A stretch of 64,000 bases of DNA from Paenibacillus camelliae (GTDB lineage Bacteria > Bacillota > Bacilli > Paenibacillales > Paenibacillaceae). Shown piece by piece: positions 34,865-45,629 of this stretch. Position 1 is the first letter of the stretch. Each line of letters starts with the position of its first letter. The position numbers were made by a program, and so were the translations under genes. Where the stretch lies: the NCBI RefSeq assembly GCF_023715345.1, contig NZ_JAMBNY010000001.1, forward strand, positions 496,001 to 560,000, read 5' to 3'. Below the pieces are notes generated by a model. It was given only the letters and a program-made list of their open reading frames with translations, was not told the origin of the DNA and did not search any database.

Positions 34865-37789
34865 TTAGCGCTCCTCTCCCATCTTCACTGCCTGATGTAC
34901 CTTCAGCTTACGAATATGCAAGAACAAGAAGGTAGCACCTATTAGCATCATTACCGTTACGACCATAATTAATTGGTTCGTATCGCTTGCTTGGAAGATA
35001 ACTCGGAATGGCGGTACCGTCTTCGTTGCAGAATCTGCTGTCTGTAGGAACGGCAGGAAGATATAACTGACTAGCTTACCGATCCCAAAGCCTAAGCCTA
35101 TCGCAAGTCCAGCTGTAAAGAGCTGCTCAAGAAGCAGCATGCTCGTAAGCTGTGCCTTAGAAAGACCCATCGCTCGCAGCACACCGAACTGTACGACACG
35201 ACCAGACAAGTTGAAGAACCAATATAACAGATAGCCTGCAAGCGTAATTGCAACAGTAACTAGGAAGCCTAGGCTTAGAATACCAAATACCCCGCCACGT
35301 GTAGGAAGCTTGGATTGGATAATAAGTTCATTTCGTACATCCTTCACGCTTGCTACTTCCATATTTGCTGCAATTAACGATTCATAGATCGGAGCAACTG
35401 GAGCATCAGGCTCCATCTTTAACCATACTTCATAAGGAATTAAAGGAAGCTGATCATAGATATAGTCCAAGTTGGCAATAAGGAAAGGTTCTTCATCAGG
35501 GTATAAGCTAGGCCAATAAGGCACGATACCCACCACCGAAAATTCAACTGAACCATCTGTAAAGTTAACTGTTACATAGTCGCCGACTTTCATCTGATAT
35601 TTATCAGCAATATTTTGCGGAATAATGGCACCATGCTCGTATTCACCTAAATACGATAAGTAATATGCAGGATGAACGGGATACAATTCATCCCCGAACC
35701 AAGCGACCTCAGAAAAGTCTTTATTGTCAATCCCCATAATATTGCCTTTTCCTACTGTCTTACCCGAAACAACAATATTGCTTTGTGTTTGCAGCACTCG
35801 TGCTGCAGCAGTTACACCTGGACTGGAACGGAATAGCTCAAATGGCGGCTCACTATACAGTATTTTTGCAGGTGGCTGATTACCGTTGCCACCGCCACCA
35901 CCAGGACCTCCGCCGGGGCCACCGCCGTTACCGCCACCACCAGGAGCACCACCACCACCGTTGCCGCCACCACCGTTGCCACCACCGCCGCCACCAGTCT
36001 GCTGTGTTGGTGTAGGCGTACGTTCTGGAACACCGTCCCATACCGTTTGAATAACGACATCCGTACCGTATTGGTAGAGCGTACGCTCGGTGGAGTTAAG
36101 ATCAATCGTTCTGGCAGCTGAAGCGTTATATACACCTAGCCCGATCGTTAGAATAAGCAATGTCATTAATGGATAGTAGCCTTTAGAAGAACGAGAAAGC
36201 TGTGTAAGTGTTAAATACAACGATACTGGCAAGTATTTTTTACCCAGCCATTTGAACAGCGCTAATATCCAAGGGAATACTCGTAAGCAGACGAGACCAA
36301 CTGCAAAGATTGCAATAGCTGGAATAAAGAATAAGAATGGCTGAACCTGCATCTCTTCTGCACCAAGTCCTGTATTTAGCGACAGTAATTGACGTTCATT
36401 AAATAAATACCATCCATACGCGGATAATAAAACAAGCAGCACATCAAGATACCATTTTTGCCAGAAAGGCTTTTTATCTGAACGAGCCAAATCTTGTTTA
36501 TAGCTTACGATAGAAGCTCTTGCATATTGTATGGCAGGAACAATCGTAGCCAGCATCGCAATAAAGACTGCTACAAGACCAGCGATTACAGTCTCCACAG
36601 AAAAACCAATCGTTATCGATTTACGGTTTACAAGATGGAGAAATCCATCTGCTGAACCGATCGCTTTGGACATAAAGTATCCGAGTAACGGACCAACGAT
36701 CAGCGCAACGAAGCCTAGCATCAAGCTTTCAATAATATACATCGAGACAATTTGCCTAGTACCGGCCCCCCGACTGCGCAGCACCGCGATATCGCTTCGC
36801 TGCTTATCAAGTGCCTGCTTCGCATTCATTGTAATAAAGTAGAACACCATGGCTAGCATAGGTGCAGCTAATGTGAACAATAGCGATTGCAGCTGCGTGC
36901 TTTGCTTACGGAATTGATCTAGCGTTTCAGCAAACGACTTATCGACACGCGTATCCTTTAATCGTTGGTACAGCTCAATGTCAAGTCTACTTAATGTAGA
37001 AGCAAGCGGGTTAATTTGACTGCTTTGAATTTGTGTAAGATCAAAATTATAATACCAAGCAGCGTTTTGAAGAACGATCTTTTGCTTTTCTAATATATGC
37101 TCCTTCATAACCTTCTCGGAGATAAACAACGTTGTAAAATTGCTCTCTAATCCGAGCATCCAGTACGAATCAGTCATGTCAGTCGGTGTAATAGCCCCTA
37201 CTACTTTTACGAGCAGAGATTGAGAGCTGTTTCCAATCCGGTACTGATAGAGATCTCCTACATGTACATCGTTACGGAACATCCCTTCCTCAAGCATGAC
37301 TGCCTCGATTACTCCACTGCCATCTACTGTGTCCTTAAACCATTGACCTTGCACAAGTTCATTATGCTCCTGCAGTCCACTCATGCTCTGAATCGCAAGC
37401 GTACGCGTACGACTTGCATCGATTAGAGAGGTATCTGTTGGAAGCACGTTACTGCTGCGAATTCCATATTGCTGAGCAAAGGTATGATGGTCAAAACCAA
37501 TGATCTCTGGCAGGTCAACTTGTATATATTGCTCTACCGCCTTAAGTCCTTCTAAGTTCGTAGGTGTTGATGCGACCCCTTGATATTTCATAAGTAAAGA
37601 GCCAGCAGGCGAGTCTACACTGTCATTCTCAAGCTGCTTAGCAATTACACGCTTTAAAGCACCATCCGCATACATCGGTATACTCGTGGCAAATGCGACA
37701 GCAACGATAAGTCCAGCTAATGTACTAATCGTGAGCCAGCGAGTATTCCACATTTTACGGAATATAAAGCGAAAGAAAGGAAGTCTCAT
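34865..37789 (-). CDS. FtsX/MacB-type ABC transporter permease with poly-glycine insert
   Basis: 974 aa. An N-terminal membrane helix (TLAGLIVAVAFATSIPMYA) is followed by an extracytoplasmic domain, a first FtsX core (~310-430), further membrane helices to ~560, a large outer domain and a C-terminal FtsX core (~845-965, VVQFGVLRAMGLSKAQLTSM). Such permeases act mechanically rather than as channels, exporting lipids, peptides or antibiotics. Residues ~597-637 are almost pure Gly with Asn and Pro in the outer loop. It has overlapping or near-overlapping neighbours in the operon. Substrate unknown. Confidence 0.9.
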   Translation of the reverse strand: MRLPFFRFIFRKMWNTRWLTISTLAGLIVAVAFATSIPMYADGALKRVIAKQLENDSVDSPAGSLLMKYQGVASTPTNLEGLKAVEQYIQVDLPEIIGFDHHTFAQQYGIRSSNVLPTDTSLIDASRTRTLAIQSMSGLQEHNELVQGQWFKDTVDGSGVIEAVMLEEGMFRNDVHVGDLYQYRIGNSSQSLLVKVVGAITPTDMTDSYWMLGLESNFTTLFISEKVMKEHILEKQKIVLQNAAWYYNFDLTQIQSSQINPLASTLSRLDIELYQRLKDTRVDKSFAETLDQFRKQSTQLQSLLFTLAAPMLAMVFYFITMNAKQALDKQRSDIAVLRSRGAGTRQIVSMYIIESLMLGFVALIVGPLLGYFMSKAIGSADGFLHLVNRKSITIGFSVETVIAGLVAVFIAMLATIVPAIQYARASIVSYKQDLARSDKKPFWQKWYLDVLLVLLSAYGWYLFNERQLLSLNTGLGAEEMQVQPFLFFIPAIAIFAVGLVCLRVFPWILALFKWLGKKYLPVSLYLTLTQLSRSSKGYYPLMTLLILTIGLGVYNASAARTIDLNSTERTLYQYGTDVVIQTVWDGVPERTPTPTQQTGGGGGGNGGGGNGGGGAPGGGGNGGGPGGGPGGGGGNGNQPPAKILYSEPPFELFRSSPGVTAAARVLQTQSNIVVSGKTVGKGNIMGIDNKDFSEVAWFGDELYPVHPAYYLSYLGEYEHGAIIPQNIADKYQMKVGDYVTVNFTDGSVEFSVVGIVPYWPSLYPDEEPFLIANLDYIYDQLPLIPYEVWLKMEPDAPVAPIYESLIAANMEVASVKDVRNELIIQSKLPTRGGVFGILSLGFLVTVAITLAGYLLYWFFNLSGRVVQFGVLRAMGLSKAQLTSMLLLEQLFTAGLAIGLGFGIGKLVSYIFLPFLQTADSATKTVPPFRVIFQASDTNQLIMVVTVMMLIGATFLFLHIRKLKVHQAVKMGEER

Positions 37790-37792
37790 CGA

Positions 37793-38866
37793 TTATCGAC
37801 CTACTACTTTCTGACCAGCCTTCAGTCCCTGTAATATTTCGACATCTGTAGCGGTTTGCTGTCCAACCTCTACATCCACCTCACGTTTGTTGCCATTTTC
37901 ATCAACGACCTGTACATACGTACGATTGCCGATGCTGCGAAGTGCAGAAGGTGGAATAACGATTGCATTTTCCGTACGTTTGGTCACCACTTTAATCGAA
38001 GCAGGAATTCCTCGTGTAGCACCTTCAGGCAAGCTGTCCACATCGATAATCATAAAGTCTTCTACTCTTTCAATGTCAGCATTGCCTCCACCTGGGCCTC
38101 CGTTACCGCCACCTGAAGATTCAGTTGTTTTTACTGGAAGCTGCTTAACCTTACCTTTAATTGAACCGCCATTAGAAATGGTGACTGTAGCCTCCATTCC
38201 AACTGCGATTTTTTCTTGCTCCGTTTTATTAAGCTTTGATGCAGGAACGAGCAGATTTGTATTAGCAACAATCGCGATCGGATCATACGCCTTTACAAGA
38301 TCTCCCTTCTTCACAGACAAGGAAACGATCGTACCAGAAAATGGAGCTGTAATGGTTGCTTTCGCAATATCAGCTTCCATGTCCGCAAGCTTTTGACGTT
38401 TTTCTTCAAACGCTATACGCTGCTGCTCAAAGTCTGACTGATCCATCTCATCACGTGTTCGAAGCAGCTCCTTCATCGCAAGCTCATCACGTTGAAATGA
38501 CAGCTTTTCCATACGCAGTGTTTTTTCCAGCTCAGTCATATCAAGCACGGCAATCGTATCACCTGCTTGTACTTGATCTCCCGTCTTCACATATACGTCC
38601 ATCACATTATGATCGCCAGTTGTAAAATATACGGTCTCTTCTTCAAGCGAGATGACCTTACCCATCACGGACACAGTAGATTCTAATGTTTTAGATTGTA
38701 CAGTATATTCAGGTTTTTGCGATATTTGAGGAGGCTTAATTTCTGGAAGCACCTCTTCTTCTTTTTCACTTGGAAGTAAACTGCAGCCACTTAAAAAAAC
38801 TGCTGCGACTATTAGTACGATACTAGCTTTACGATATAAATTTTCCATCCACCATCTCATAAACAT
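37793..38866 (-). CDS. MacA/HlyD-type periplasmic adaptor lipoprotein
   Basis: 357 aa from ATG 38866 (GGAGG at 8 bases), overlapping the upstream ATPase gene by 38 bases. It has lipobox FLSGC, a first biotinyl-lipoyl half (VYVKTGDQVQAGDTIAVLDM), an alpha hairpin of ~65 residues, the second lipoyl half (ATITAPFSGTIVSLSVKKGD), a beta barrel and a membrane-proximal domain (IVIPPSALRSIGNRTYVQVV). A Gly/Asn/Pro-rich insert (SSGGGNGGPGGGNAD) interrupts the beta-barrel region. The short hairpin fits Gram-positive MacA-like adaptors such as YknX/YvrP. Confidence 0.9.
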   Translation of the reverse strand: MFMRWWMENLYRKASIVLIVAAVFLSGCSLLPSEKEEEVLPEIKPPQISQKPEYTVQSKTLESTVSVMGKVISLEEETVYFTTGDHNVMDVYVKTGDQVQAGDTIAVLDMTELEKTLRMEKLSFQRDELAMKELLRTRDEMDQSDFEQQRIAFEEKRQKLADMEADIAKATITAPFSGTIVSLSVKKGDLVKAYDPIAIVANTNLLVPASKLNKTEQEKIAVGMEATVTISNGGSIKGKVKQLPVKTTESSGGGNGGPGGGNADIERVEDFMIIDVDSLPEGATRGIPASIKVVTKRTENAIVIPPSALRSIGNRTYVQVVDENGNKREVDVEVGQQTATDVEILQGLKAGQKVVGR

Positions 38867-39542
38867 GGTCTGCAACCTCCAAAATTGTAGGATCATGAGT
38901 CGTCATACATATTGATATTTGTTCTGTTTTAATTATGTTTTGAAATAATGCCATCACTTGTGCAGACATCGCTGTATCAAGCTCTGCTGTTGGCTCATCG
39001 GCAAGCAAAAGAATGGGTCGATGAGCGATCGCTTTGGCAATGGCGACACGCTGCTGCTCACCACCTGACAGCTCGAACGGCCGATGATGCATTCTCTTTT
39101 CTAGGCCTACTAGCGTTAAACATTCTTCTATTCGCTCTTTCCATTCCTTTTTCGGCTTATTCGCCATACGCAAGGAGAGCTCAACATTCTCATACGCAGA
39201 TAGCAAAGGCATAAGCGCAAATGCTTGAAAGATGAAGCCCATCTCATCTCGCCTAATTGCTGTACGTTGTTTGTCGCTTAATGTACTGAAAGGCTTGCCA
39301 TTAAAGTAAATCATCCCTTTGCTTGGCGTATCCAGCCCACCCAAGCTGTTCAATAATGTAGTTTTTCCTGATCCAGAGCGACCCTTAAGCATAACGAGCT
39401 GCTGTCGCTGAACGACCATATTAATACCTTTCAGTACATGAAGCTCTTTACTGCCGACCTGAAAGCTGCGCTCCATATCCTTTACTTGTAGTAAAGGAGC
39501 GTTGCTTGCGGCATCATTATGTACTTCTTGTTCCTTCTTCAT
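38829..39542 (-). CDS. ABC transporter ATPase, MacB/LolD type
   Basis: 237 aa, a lone nucleotide-binding domain: Walker A GRSGSGKTT, Q-loop IFQAFALMPLLSAYEN, signature LSGGEQQRVAIAKAI, Walker B LLLADEPTAELD, H-loop TTHD. First gene of the adaptor-permease-ATPase operon; its 3' end overlaps the adaptor start. It lacks the AbrB-like domain of the other ATPase. One may pair with the permease as heterodimer, or only one may be used. Confidence 0.92.
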   Translation of the reverse strand: MKKEQEVHNDAASNAPLLQVKDMERSFQVGSKELHVLKGINMVVQRQQLVMLKGRSGSGKTTLLNSLGGLDTPSKGMIYFNGKPFSTLSDKQRTAIRRDEMGFIFQAFALMPLLSAYENVELSLRMANKPKKEWKERIEECLTLVGLEKRMHHRPFELSGGEQQRVAIAKAIAHRPILLLADEPTAELDTAMSAQVMALFQNIIKTEQISICMTTHDPTILEVADHVYEMVDGKFIS

Positions 39543-39675
39543 TAGATTTCACGACACTCCCCACACGTAATCTATTGTACAGACGTTAACCAAGCCAAAA
39601 AGGTTACAGCTTCTGCGATATTTCTGTAAAATTTTACGTATCTTTCATACACCGATGAATATTACATGGAGGCAA

Positions 39676-39731
39676 ACAGCAAAGGCTACTTCATTCGATG
39701 CCTACGAATAGAAATAGCCTTTGCTGTATTA
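39676..39731 (-). terminator. terminator of the pyr operon
   Basis: CAGCAAAGGCTA pairs with TAGCCTTTGCTG, with an inner stem ATTCG/CGAAT, 41 bases after the pyrE stop on the minus strand. Confidence 0.75.
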
Positions 39732-39771
39732 TTCAGATGTGCTTAACGAAGCTGCTCATTTTCTATATATA

Positions 39772-40422
39772 CTATGCATTTCCAAATGCTTTTGGATTTT
39801 CACGCCATGCTTGCAGCGCCGCAACATCTGACTCGGCTATTTTCCCGGAAGCAACGGCCTGCTCAATTAATGCTGTGTAATTAGATAATGTATGAAGTGG
39901 AATTCCAGCTTCCGAAAAAGCATCGATTGCTGATTGGAATTGATAAGTAAATATCGCAAGCACCGCGAGAGGCTCCGCTCCTGCTTCCCGTACAGCCAGT
40001 GCAGCCTTTATCGAGCTGCCGCCAGTTGAGATAAGATCCTCGATCACGACGACCTTTTGTCCAGGATGGATACGGCCCTCGATTTGATTTTGCTTGCCAT
40101 GACCTTTCGCTTTATCACGAATGTACGCCATTGGCAGATTTAGCTTTTGAGCCACCCATGCAGCGTGAGGTATGCCGGCTGTTGATGTACCTGCAATAAC
40201 CTCTGCATCAGGATAAAGCTGCTGGATGAGCGTGACAAAGCCTTCAGCGACTTTATTACGGATGTCAGGATAGGTCATCGTTAACCGATTGTCGCAATAT
40301 ATCGGTGATTTAATGCCAGATGTCCATGTAAATGGATCATTCGGTTTCAATGCTACAGCTTCAATGTCTAGCAATGATGTGGCAATGTCTTTTGCTATTT
40401 GCTCTAATACTGTGTTACTCAT
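39772..40422 (-). CDS. pyrE: orotate phosphoribosyltransferase
   Basis: It joins orotate and PRPP to OMP, the fifth step of pyrimidine synthesis. 216 aa from ATG 40422 (GAGGAG upstream). The PRPP motif is [30 protein letters not shown] and [17 protein letters not shown] (catalytic loop) are typical. It overlaps the pyrF end by 8 bases, indicating coupling. Confidence 0.96.
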   Translation of the reverse strand: MSNTVLEQIAKDIATSLLDIEAVALKPNDPFTWTSGIKSPIYCDNRLTMTYPDIRNKVAEGFVTLIQQLYPDAEVIAGTSTAGIPHAAWVAQKLNLPMAYIRDKAKGHGKQNQIEGRIHPGQKVVVIEDLISTGGSSIKAALAVREAGAEPLAVLAIFTYQFQSAIDAFSEAGIPLHTLSNYTALIEQAVASGKIAESDVAALQAWRENPKAFGNA

Positions 40423-41146
40423 GTGCAACCAACTCCTCAATAATAGATTCTAATGCTTGGCGTGGATCACTGGCAGCAGTGATCGGTCGACCAATTACCA
40501 TATAATCCGTGCCTTGTTGAAGTGCCTCACTTGGAGTCATAATGCGTGACTGATCATTGAGCGCAGCTCCTGTTGGACGAATCCCTGGTGTAATCGTCTG
40601 AAATTGCTGACCGCACACTTGTTTAATCGATAATACCTCTGAAGGAGAAGCAACGACCCCATCAAGACCTGCCTGCTTCGTCAATTGAGCATAACGAAGC
40701 ACTGCTGCTTCAACTGTACCCGCGATACCGATCTGTTCATTCATCACTTGCTGAGATGTGCTTGTTAGCTGTGTTACCGCGATGACGACAGGACGTTGCT
40801 TCGAACCACAGACAGATTGCACGCCTTCCATCGCAGCTTCCATCATCGCTTGCCCACCTGCTGCATGCACATTGAACATATCTACTCCAAGGGATGCAAT
40901 GCTAGCCGCTCCACCCTTTACGGTGTTAGGAATGTCATGCATTTTTAGATCTAGAAATACGTTAAAGCCGCGCTTTTTCAAGCCTTCCACGAAGGATGGT
41001 CCCGCTGCATAAAACAGCTGCATTCCTACTTTAATATAACAAGGAATGCCGCTAATTTGCTCCAGCAGCTGCTCAGCCTCGGAAGCCTGTGGGTAATCAA
41101 GCGCCACCATTACTTTTGCCGCTGCTTCAGCATTTGTTAATGCCAT
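40415..41146 (-). CDS. pyrF: orotidine-5'-phosphate decarboxylase
   Basis: It decarboxylates OMP to UMP. 243 aa TIM barrel. VALDYPQ and the catalytic Asp-Lys-x-x-x-Asp array [10 protein letters not shown] are visible, and the phosphate-binding end is [21 protein letters not shown] behind GGAGGAA. It follows carB with a 101-base gap holding a hairpin. Confidence 0.96.
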   Translation of the reverse strand: MALTNAEAAAKVMVALDYPQASEAEQLLEQISGIPCYIKVGMQLFYAAGPSFVEGLKKRGFNVFLDLKMHDIPNTVKGGAASIASLGVDMFNVHAAGGQAMMEAAMEGVQSVCGSKQRPVVIAVTQLTSTSQQVMNEQIGIAGTVEAAVLRYAQLTKQAGLDGVVASPSEVLSIKQVCGQQFQTITPGIRPTGAALNDQSRIMTPSEALQQGTDYMVIGRPITAASDPRQALESIIEELVAHE

Positions 41147-41202
41147 TGTTATTCCTCCTCGGTTTCGTTACAAGCCTTTCGTATAAAAAGCGCTATATAG
41201 TC

Positions 41203-41236
41203 CTCGATGCTACCTCACAAGTGAAGTAGCATCGAG
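41203..41236 (-). other. intercistronic hairpin between carB and pyrF
   Basis: CTCGATGCTAC and GTAGCATCGAG make a perfect 11-bp stem with 12-base loop. There is no T-run, so it is more likely an mRNA stability or attenuation element than a strong terminator. It sits where B. subtilis carries pyrK-pyrD. Confidence 0.65.
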
Positions 41237-41247
41237 CTTGTTACCTA

Positions 41248-44200
41248 TTATTTTTGATGAGACACAGGCATTGAGCGTGAAGAGAAATTGATCGTTTGCA
41301 TCATAGATAGCAGTGCGCGCACTGTATCTAGAGAAGTCATGACAACGACACCATTTTCTACTGCTTCACGACGAATGCGGAAGCCATCACGTTCAGGCGT
41401 TTTACCCTTTGTAAGTGTATTGATAACAAATTGTGCGCGACCTTCACGAATATGATCTAGAATATTCGGTGTGCCCTCGCTTAGCTTGTTCACACGTTCT
41501 ACATAAAGCCCAGCTGCTTCAAGTGCATCCGCTGTTCCGCCTGTAGCCATTAGTTTATAGCCACAGTTAGAGAATCCGCGCATTAGCTCAACTGCTTCAG
41601 CCTTGTCCTTATCGCTCACCGTTACTAGAATTGTACCGGCATTAGGAATTTTCATTCCAGCACCGATCAACCCTTTGTACAATGCTTTCGCATATTGCTC
41701 ATCTCGTCCCATTACCTCACCTGTAGATTTCATCTCAGGCGTCAATGTTGGGTCAACACGACGAAGCTTAGCGAAGGAGAATACAGGTACTTTTACCGAT
41801 ACATGATCGTCTTCCTTCCATAAGCCATCCACGTAACCAAGATCAGCAAGCTTCTCGTTCAAGATCGCGCGAGTCGCTACATTAGCCATCGGAATATTCG
41901 TTACCTTGCTCAGGAATGGCACGGTACGAGATGAACGAGGATTAACCTCAATCACATATACTTTTTCGTCATGGATTACGAATTGAATGTTTACTAGTCC
42001 AATAACCTTCAATGCTTTGGAAACTTTAATCGTAATATCGACAATTTGCTGCTTAATATCATCAGACAGAGATTGTGGAGGATACACGGCGATTGAGTCA
42101 CCAGAGTGAACACCTGCACGCTCTACATGCTCCATAATACCTGGGATTAGTACAGTCTCGCCATCGCAAATCGCGTCAACTTCCGCTTCCTTGCCGAGCA
42201 TATAGCGGTCAATCAATACTGGATGCTCCGGATTAATTTTTACTGCGACCTTCATGTAGCTAAGCAGATCAGCATCAGAATAGACGATTTCCATTGCACG
42301 TCCGCCTAGTACATAGGATGGACGAACGAGTACTGGATAACCAAGACGTTGCGCAGTTTCTACCGCTTCATCTACAGAGGTTACCGTGCTGCCTTCAGGC
42401 TGTGCTACATTCAAGCTGCGAAGTAGCGCCTCGAATTTTTTACGATCCTCGGCTGTGTCAATGCTTTCGAGGCTGGAGCCAAGAATGTTAACGCCTGCTT
42501 TTGCTAGTGGTGCAGCAAGGTTAATTGCTGTTTGTCCTCCGAACTGAACGATAACCCCAATCGGCTTCTCTTGCTCAATAACATTCATTACATCCTCGAA
42601 AAATAGCGGCTCAAAGTACAAGCGATCAGATGTGCTAAAGTCCGTCGATACTGTCTCAGGGTTGTTGTTAATAATAACCGCTTCATAGCCAGCATGCTGA
42701 ATTGCCCATACCGCATGTACCGTTGAGTAGTCAAACTCAATACCTTGACCGATCCGGATAGGACCAGAGCCAAGCACTAAAATTTTCTGCTTAGCAGATT
42801 CAGTCACTTCATTTTCAACCTCATAGGTCGAGTAGTAGTACGGTGTAACAGCTTCGAACTCTGCTGCACAAGTGTCTACCATTTTATATACAGGCACCAT
42901 TTGGAGTGATTTACGATACTCACGAATGTCATGCTCGTTCGTATATGCGCCTCCTGCGAAGCCTTCTTGACGAATTTCAGCAATAGAGCGGTCGGAGAAG
43001 CCCATACGCTTCGCTTCATACAACAGTTCCTCTGAAAGCTCAGCTGTCGTACGCAGCTTATCCTCAAACTTCACGATTCCTTCAATCTTATCAAGGAACC
43101 ACCAGTCGATTTTCGTAATATCTTGAATTTCCTGCAATGCATAGCCGCGGCGGAATGCCTCAGCGACCAAGAACAGACGCTCATCGTCTGGTTTAAGCAA
43201 ACGCGCACGCAGTACATCATCAGTCAGCTCAGTTGCTTCTTTCAAGTGAATACGATGCACACCAATTTCAAGTGAACGAACAGCTTTGTGCATAGATTCT
43301 TCAAAGGTACGACCGATAGCCATAACCTCGCCAGTTGCTTTCATTTGCGTTCCAAGCTTACGGTTCGCATCAACGAACTTGTCGAATGGCCAGCGTGGGA
43401 TTTTTGATACGATATAGTCAAGTGCAGGCTCAAAGCATGCATAGGTTTGACCTGTTACTGGGTTAACAATCTCGTCCAGCGTATAACCGATCGCGATTTT
43501 CGCTGCCATCTTAGCAATTGGATAGCCTGTAGCTTTAGAAGCAAGTGCAGATGAGCGAGATACACGAGGGTTAACCTCGATCACATAATATTGGAAGCTA
43601 TGTGGATCAAGTGCGAACTGTACGTTACATCCGCCCTCAATGTTCAATGCACGAATAATTTTCAATGATGCGCTGCGAAGCATTTGATATTCACGATCTG
43701 ATAGTGTTTGAGATGGTGCTAATACGATGGAATCTCCCGTATGCACACCGACTGGGTCGAAGTTTTCCATATTACATACAACGATACAGTTGTCGTTCGC
43801 ATCACGCATAACTTCATATTCAATTTCCTTCATGCCTGCAATTGATTTTTCAATTAGACATTGGTTAATTGGAGAGTAGCGAATACCAGATGCAACCGTC
43901 TCACGAAGCTCTTCTTCATTCGCACAAATCCCGCCGCCTGTACCACCAAGTGTGTAGGCAGGACGAACGATAATTGGATAGCCGATTGTGTTGGCGAAGC
44001 TTACTGCTTCTTCTACCGTTGTAACGATATCACTCTCTGGAACTGGCTGCTCCAATTCTCTCATAAGCTCACGGAAAAGGTCACGGTCCTCTGCTTTTTC
44101 AATTGCAGTCAGCTGTGTACCGAGCAGCTTCACATTTTCTTGCTCAAGCACTCCTGCGCGAGCAAGCTCAACCGCCATGTTAAGACCTGTTTGACCGCCT

Positions 44201-44469
44201 AGTGTAGGCAGCAAGCCGTCAGGGCGCTCTTGACGAATAATTTGTGATACAAAATCAAGTGTAATTGGCTCGATGTAAACTTTATCAGCCATGTTTGTAT
44301 CCGTCATAATGGTAGCAGGGTTGCTGTTAATAAGTACAACCTCATAGCCTTCTTCTTTCAATGCTTGACATGCTTGAGTTCCTGCATAGTCGAACTCAGC
44401 CGCCTGCCCGATAACAATTGGACCAGAACCAATAACTAGAATCTTTTTAAGTTTCGTATTTTTAGGCAT
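41248..44469 (-). CDS. carB: carbamoyl-phosphate synthase large subunit
   Basis: 1073 aa with two ATP-grasp synthetase halves (first from [20 protein letters not shown]; second from [20 protein letters not shown]), an oligomerisation domain between them and a C-terminal MGS-like allosteric domain ([14 protein letters not shown]). It makes carbamoyl phosphate from glutamine-derived ammonia, bicarbonate and 2 ATP. Operon position indicates the pyrimidine-specific enzyme (PyrAB type). Its start overlaps the carA end by 8 bases. Confidence 0.97.
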   Translation of the reverse strand: MPKNTKLKKILVIGSGPIVIGQAAEFDYAGTQACQALKEEGYEVVLINSNPATIMTDTNMADKVYIEPITLDFVSQIIRQERPDGLLPTLGGQTGLNMAVELARAGVLEQENVKLLGTQLTAIEKAEDRDLFRELMRELEQPVPESDIVTTVEEAVSFANTIGYPIIVRPAYTLGGTGGGICANEEELRETVASGIRYSPINQCLIEKSIAGMKEIEYEVMRDANDNCIVVCNMENFDPVGVHTGDSIVLAPSQTLSDREYQMLRSASLKIIRALNIEGGCNVQFALDPHSFQYYVIEVNPRVSRSSALASKATGYPIAKMAAKIAIGYTLDEIVNPVTGQTYACFEPALDYIVSKIPRWPFDKFVDANRKLGTQMKATGEVMAIGRTFEESMHKAVRSLEIGVHRIHLKEATELTDDVLRARLLKPDDERLFLVAEAFRRGYALQEIQDITKIDWWFLDKIEGIVKFEDKLRTTAELSEELLYEAKRMGFSDRSIAEIRQEGFAGGAYTNEHDIREYRKSLQMVPVYKMVDTCAAEFEAVTPYYYSTYEVENEVTESAKQKILVLGSGPIRIGQGIEFDYSTVHAVWAIQHAGYEAVIINNNPETVSTDFSTSDRLYFEPLFFEDVMNVIEQEKPIGVIVQFGGQTAINLAAPLAKAGVNILGSSLESIDTAEDRKKFEALLRSLNVAQPEGSTVTSVDEAVETAQRLGYPVLVRPSYVLGGRAMEIVYSDADLLSYMKVAVKINPEHPVLIDRYMLGKEAEVDAICDGETVLIPGIMEHVERAGVHSGDSIAVYPPQSLSDDIKQQIVDITIKVSKALKVIGLVNIQFVIHDEKVYVIEVNPRSSRTVPFLSKVTNIPMANVATRAILNEKLADLGYVDGLWKEDDHVSVKVPVFSFAKLRRVDPTLTPEMKSTGEVMGRDEQYAKALYKGLIGAGMKIPNAGTILVTVSDKDKAEAVELMRGFSNCGYKLMATGGTADALEAAGLYVERVNKLSEGTPNILDHIREGRAQFVINTLTKGKTPERDGFRIRREAVENGVVVMTSLDTVRALLSMMQTINFSSRSMPVSHQK

Positions 44470-45601
44470 TTGTTAGTTCTCCTCTCAATTTTTCAGACAA
44501 TACAGCTTGGCGAGGTTTTTGTGGATTCTCTTGTTTATGCTTGCGAATCATTTCGATAAATTGATCGAACAAGTGACTTGTATCATTAGGCCCAGGCGCT
44601 GCCTCTGGGTGATATTGCACAGAGAAAGCTGGGTAATTTTTATGTTTTATACCTTCGATTGTTTTATCGTTGTTGTTAATATGAGTAACAATTAAGTCCG
44701 TACCTTCAATTGATTGCTCGGTAACAGCATAGCTGTGATTTTGTGATGTAATGTAGCAGCGACCCGTTTCCAATTCTTTAACTGGGTGATTACCGCCACG
44801 ATGACCGAATTTAAGCTTGTTCGTATCTGCGCCGCAAGCGAGTGCGAACAACTGATGACCTAGACAAATTCCGAAGATTGGGAATTCGCCAAGCAGCTGC
44901 TTAATCGTTTCAACGACATGCATATTGTCTTTCGGGTCCCCAGGGCCGTTAGACAGCTGAACACCATCTGGTGCTAGGCGACGAATTTCTTCTGCCGTTG
45001 TATTGTGCGGTACGACGATAATATCGCAATTACGTTGAGCCAGCTCATGTACGATACCATTTTTCGAACCACAATCTAGGACAACGATGCGCTCTTTTCT
45101 TCCAGGCACAGAGTATACGAATTCTGTAGATGTACGCGCAACTTGATCAGTAAGTACAGGTGTAGCTTTCATGCGCTCTAACAGCTCTTCTACATGCTCT
45201 TGACCAGTAGTAAGAATACCTTTCATAGAACCAAACTGACGAATTTTACGTGTAAGCATGCGTGTATCGATGCCAGCAATCGCAGGGATTTCATATTCCT
45301 TCAATAGCTCTCCAAGAGAGAACTGTGCGCGCCAGTTGCTTGGAATTGGCTCATAGCGACGAACAGCCATCCCAAATAGGTTAGGACGAATTGCTTCAAA
45401 GTCATCGCGTGTAATGCCATAGTTGCCAATTAGTGGGTAAGTCATCGTCACGATTTGCCCACAGTAGGAAGGGTCAGACAGCAGCTCTTGATAGCCTGTC
45501 ATACCTGTATTAAAAACAACCTCTCCGACTTTCTCGGTTTCAGCTCCAAAGGATACTCCAGTAAATAACGTTCCATCTTCTAACAATAATCTAGCTTGCA
45601 T
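44462..45601 (-). CDS. carA: carbamoyl-phosphate synthase small (glutaminase) subunit
   Basis: 379 aa. N-terminal CPSase domain ([19 protein letters not shown]) and a class I glutamine amidotransferase domain with the nucleophile in [16 protein letters not shown] and His/Glu in [11 protein letters not shown]. Supplies ammonia to CarB. ATG 45601 chosen for GGAGGAGTG at good distance; the frame is open 18 codons further upstream without a site and overlaps pyrC. Confidence 0.97.
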   Translation of the reverse strand: MQARLLLEDGTLFTGVSFGAETEKVGEVVFNTGMTGYQELLSDPSYCGQIVTMTYPLIGNYGITRDDFEAIRPNLFGMAVRRYEPIPSNWRAQFSLGELLKEYEIPAIAGIDTRMLTRKIRQFGSMKGILTTGQEHVEELLERMKATPVLTDQVARTSTEFVYSVPGRKERIVVLDCGSKNGIVHELAQRNCDIIVVPHNTTAEEIRRLAPDGVQLSNGPGDPKDNMHVVETIKQLLGEFPIFGICLGHQLFALACGADTNKLKFGHRGGNHPVKELETGRCYITSQNHSYAVTEQSIEGTDLIVTHINNNDKTIEGIKHKNYPAFSVQYHPEAAPGPNDTSHLFDQFIEMIRKHKQENPQKPRQAVLSEKLRGELTNA

Positions 45602-45629
45602 CCGTTTCACTCCTCCAAAGTTGTTCTTT

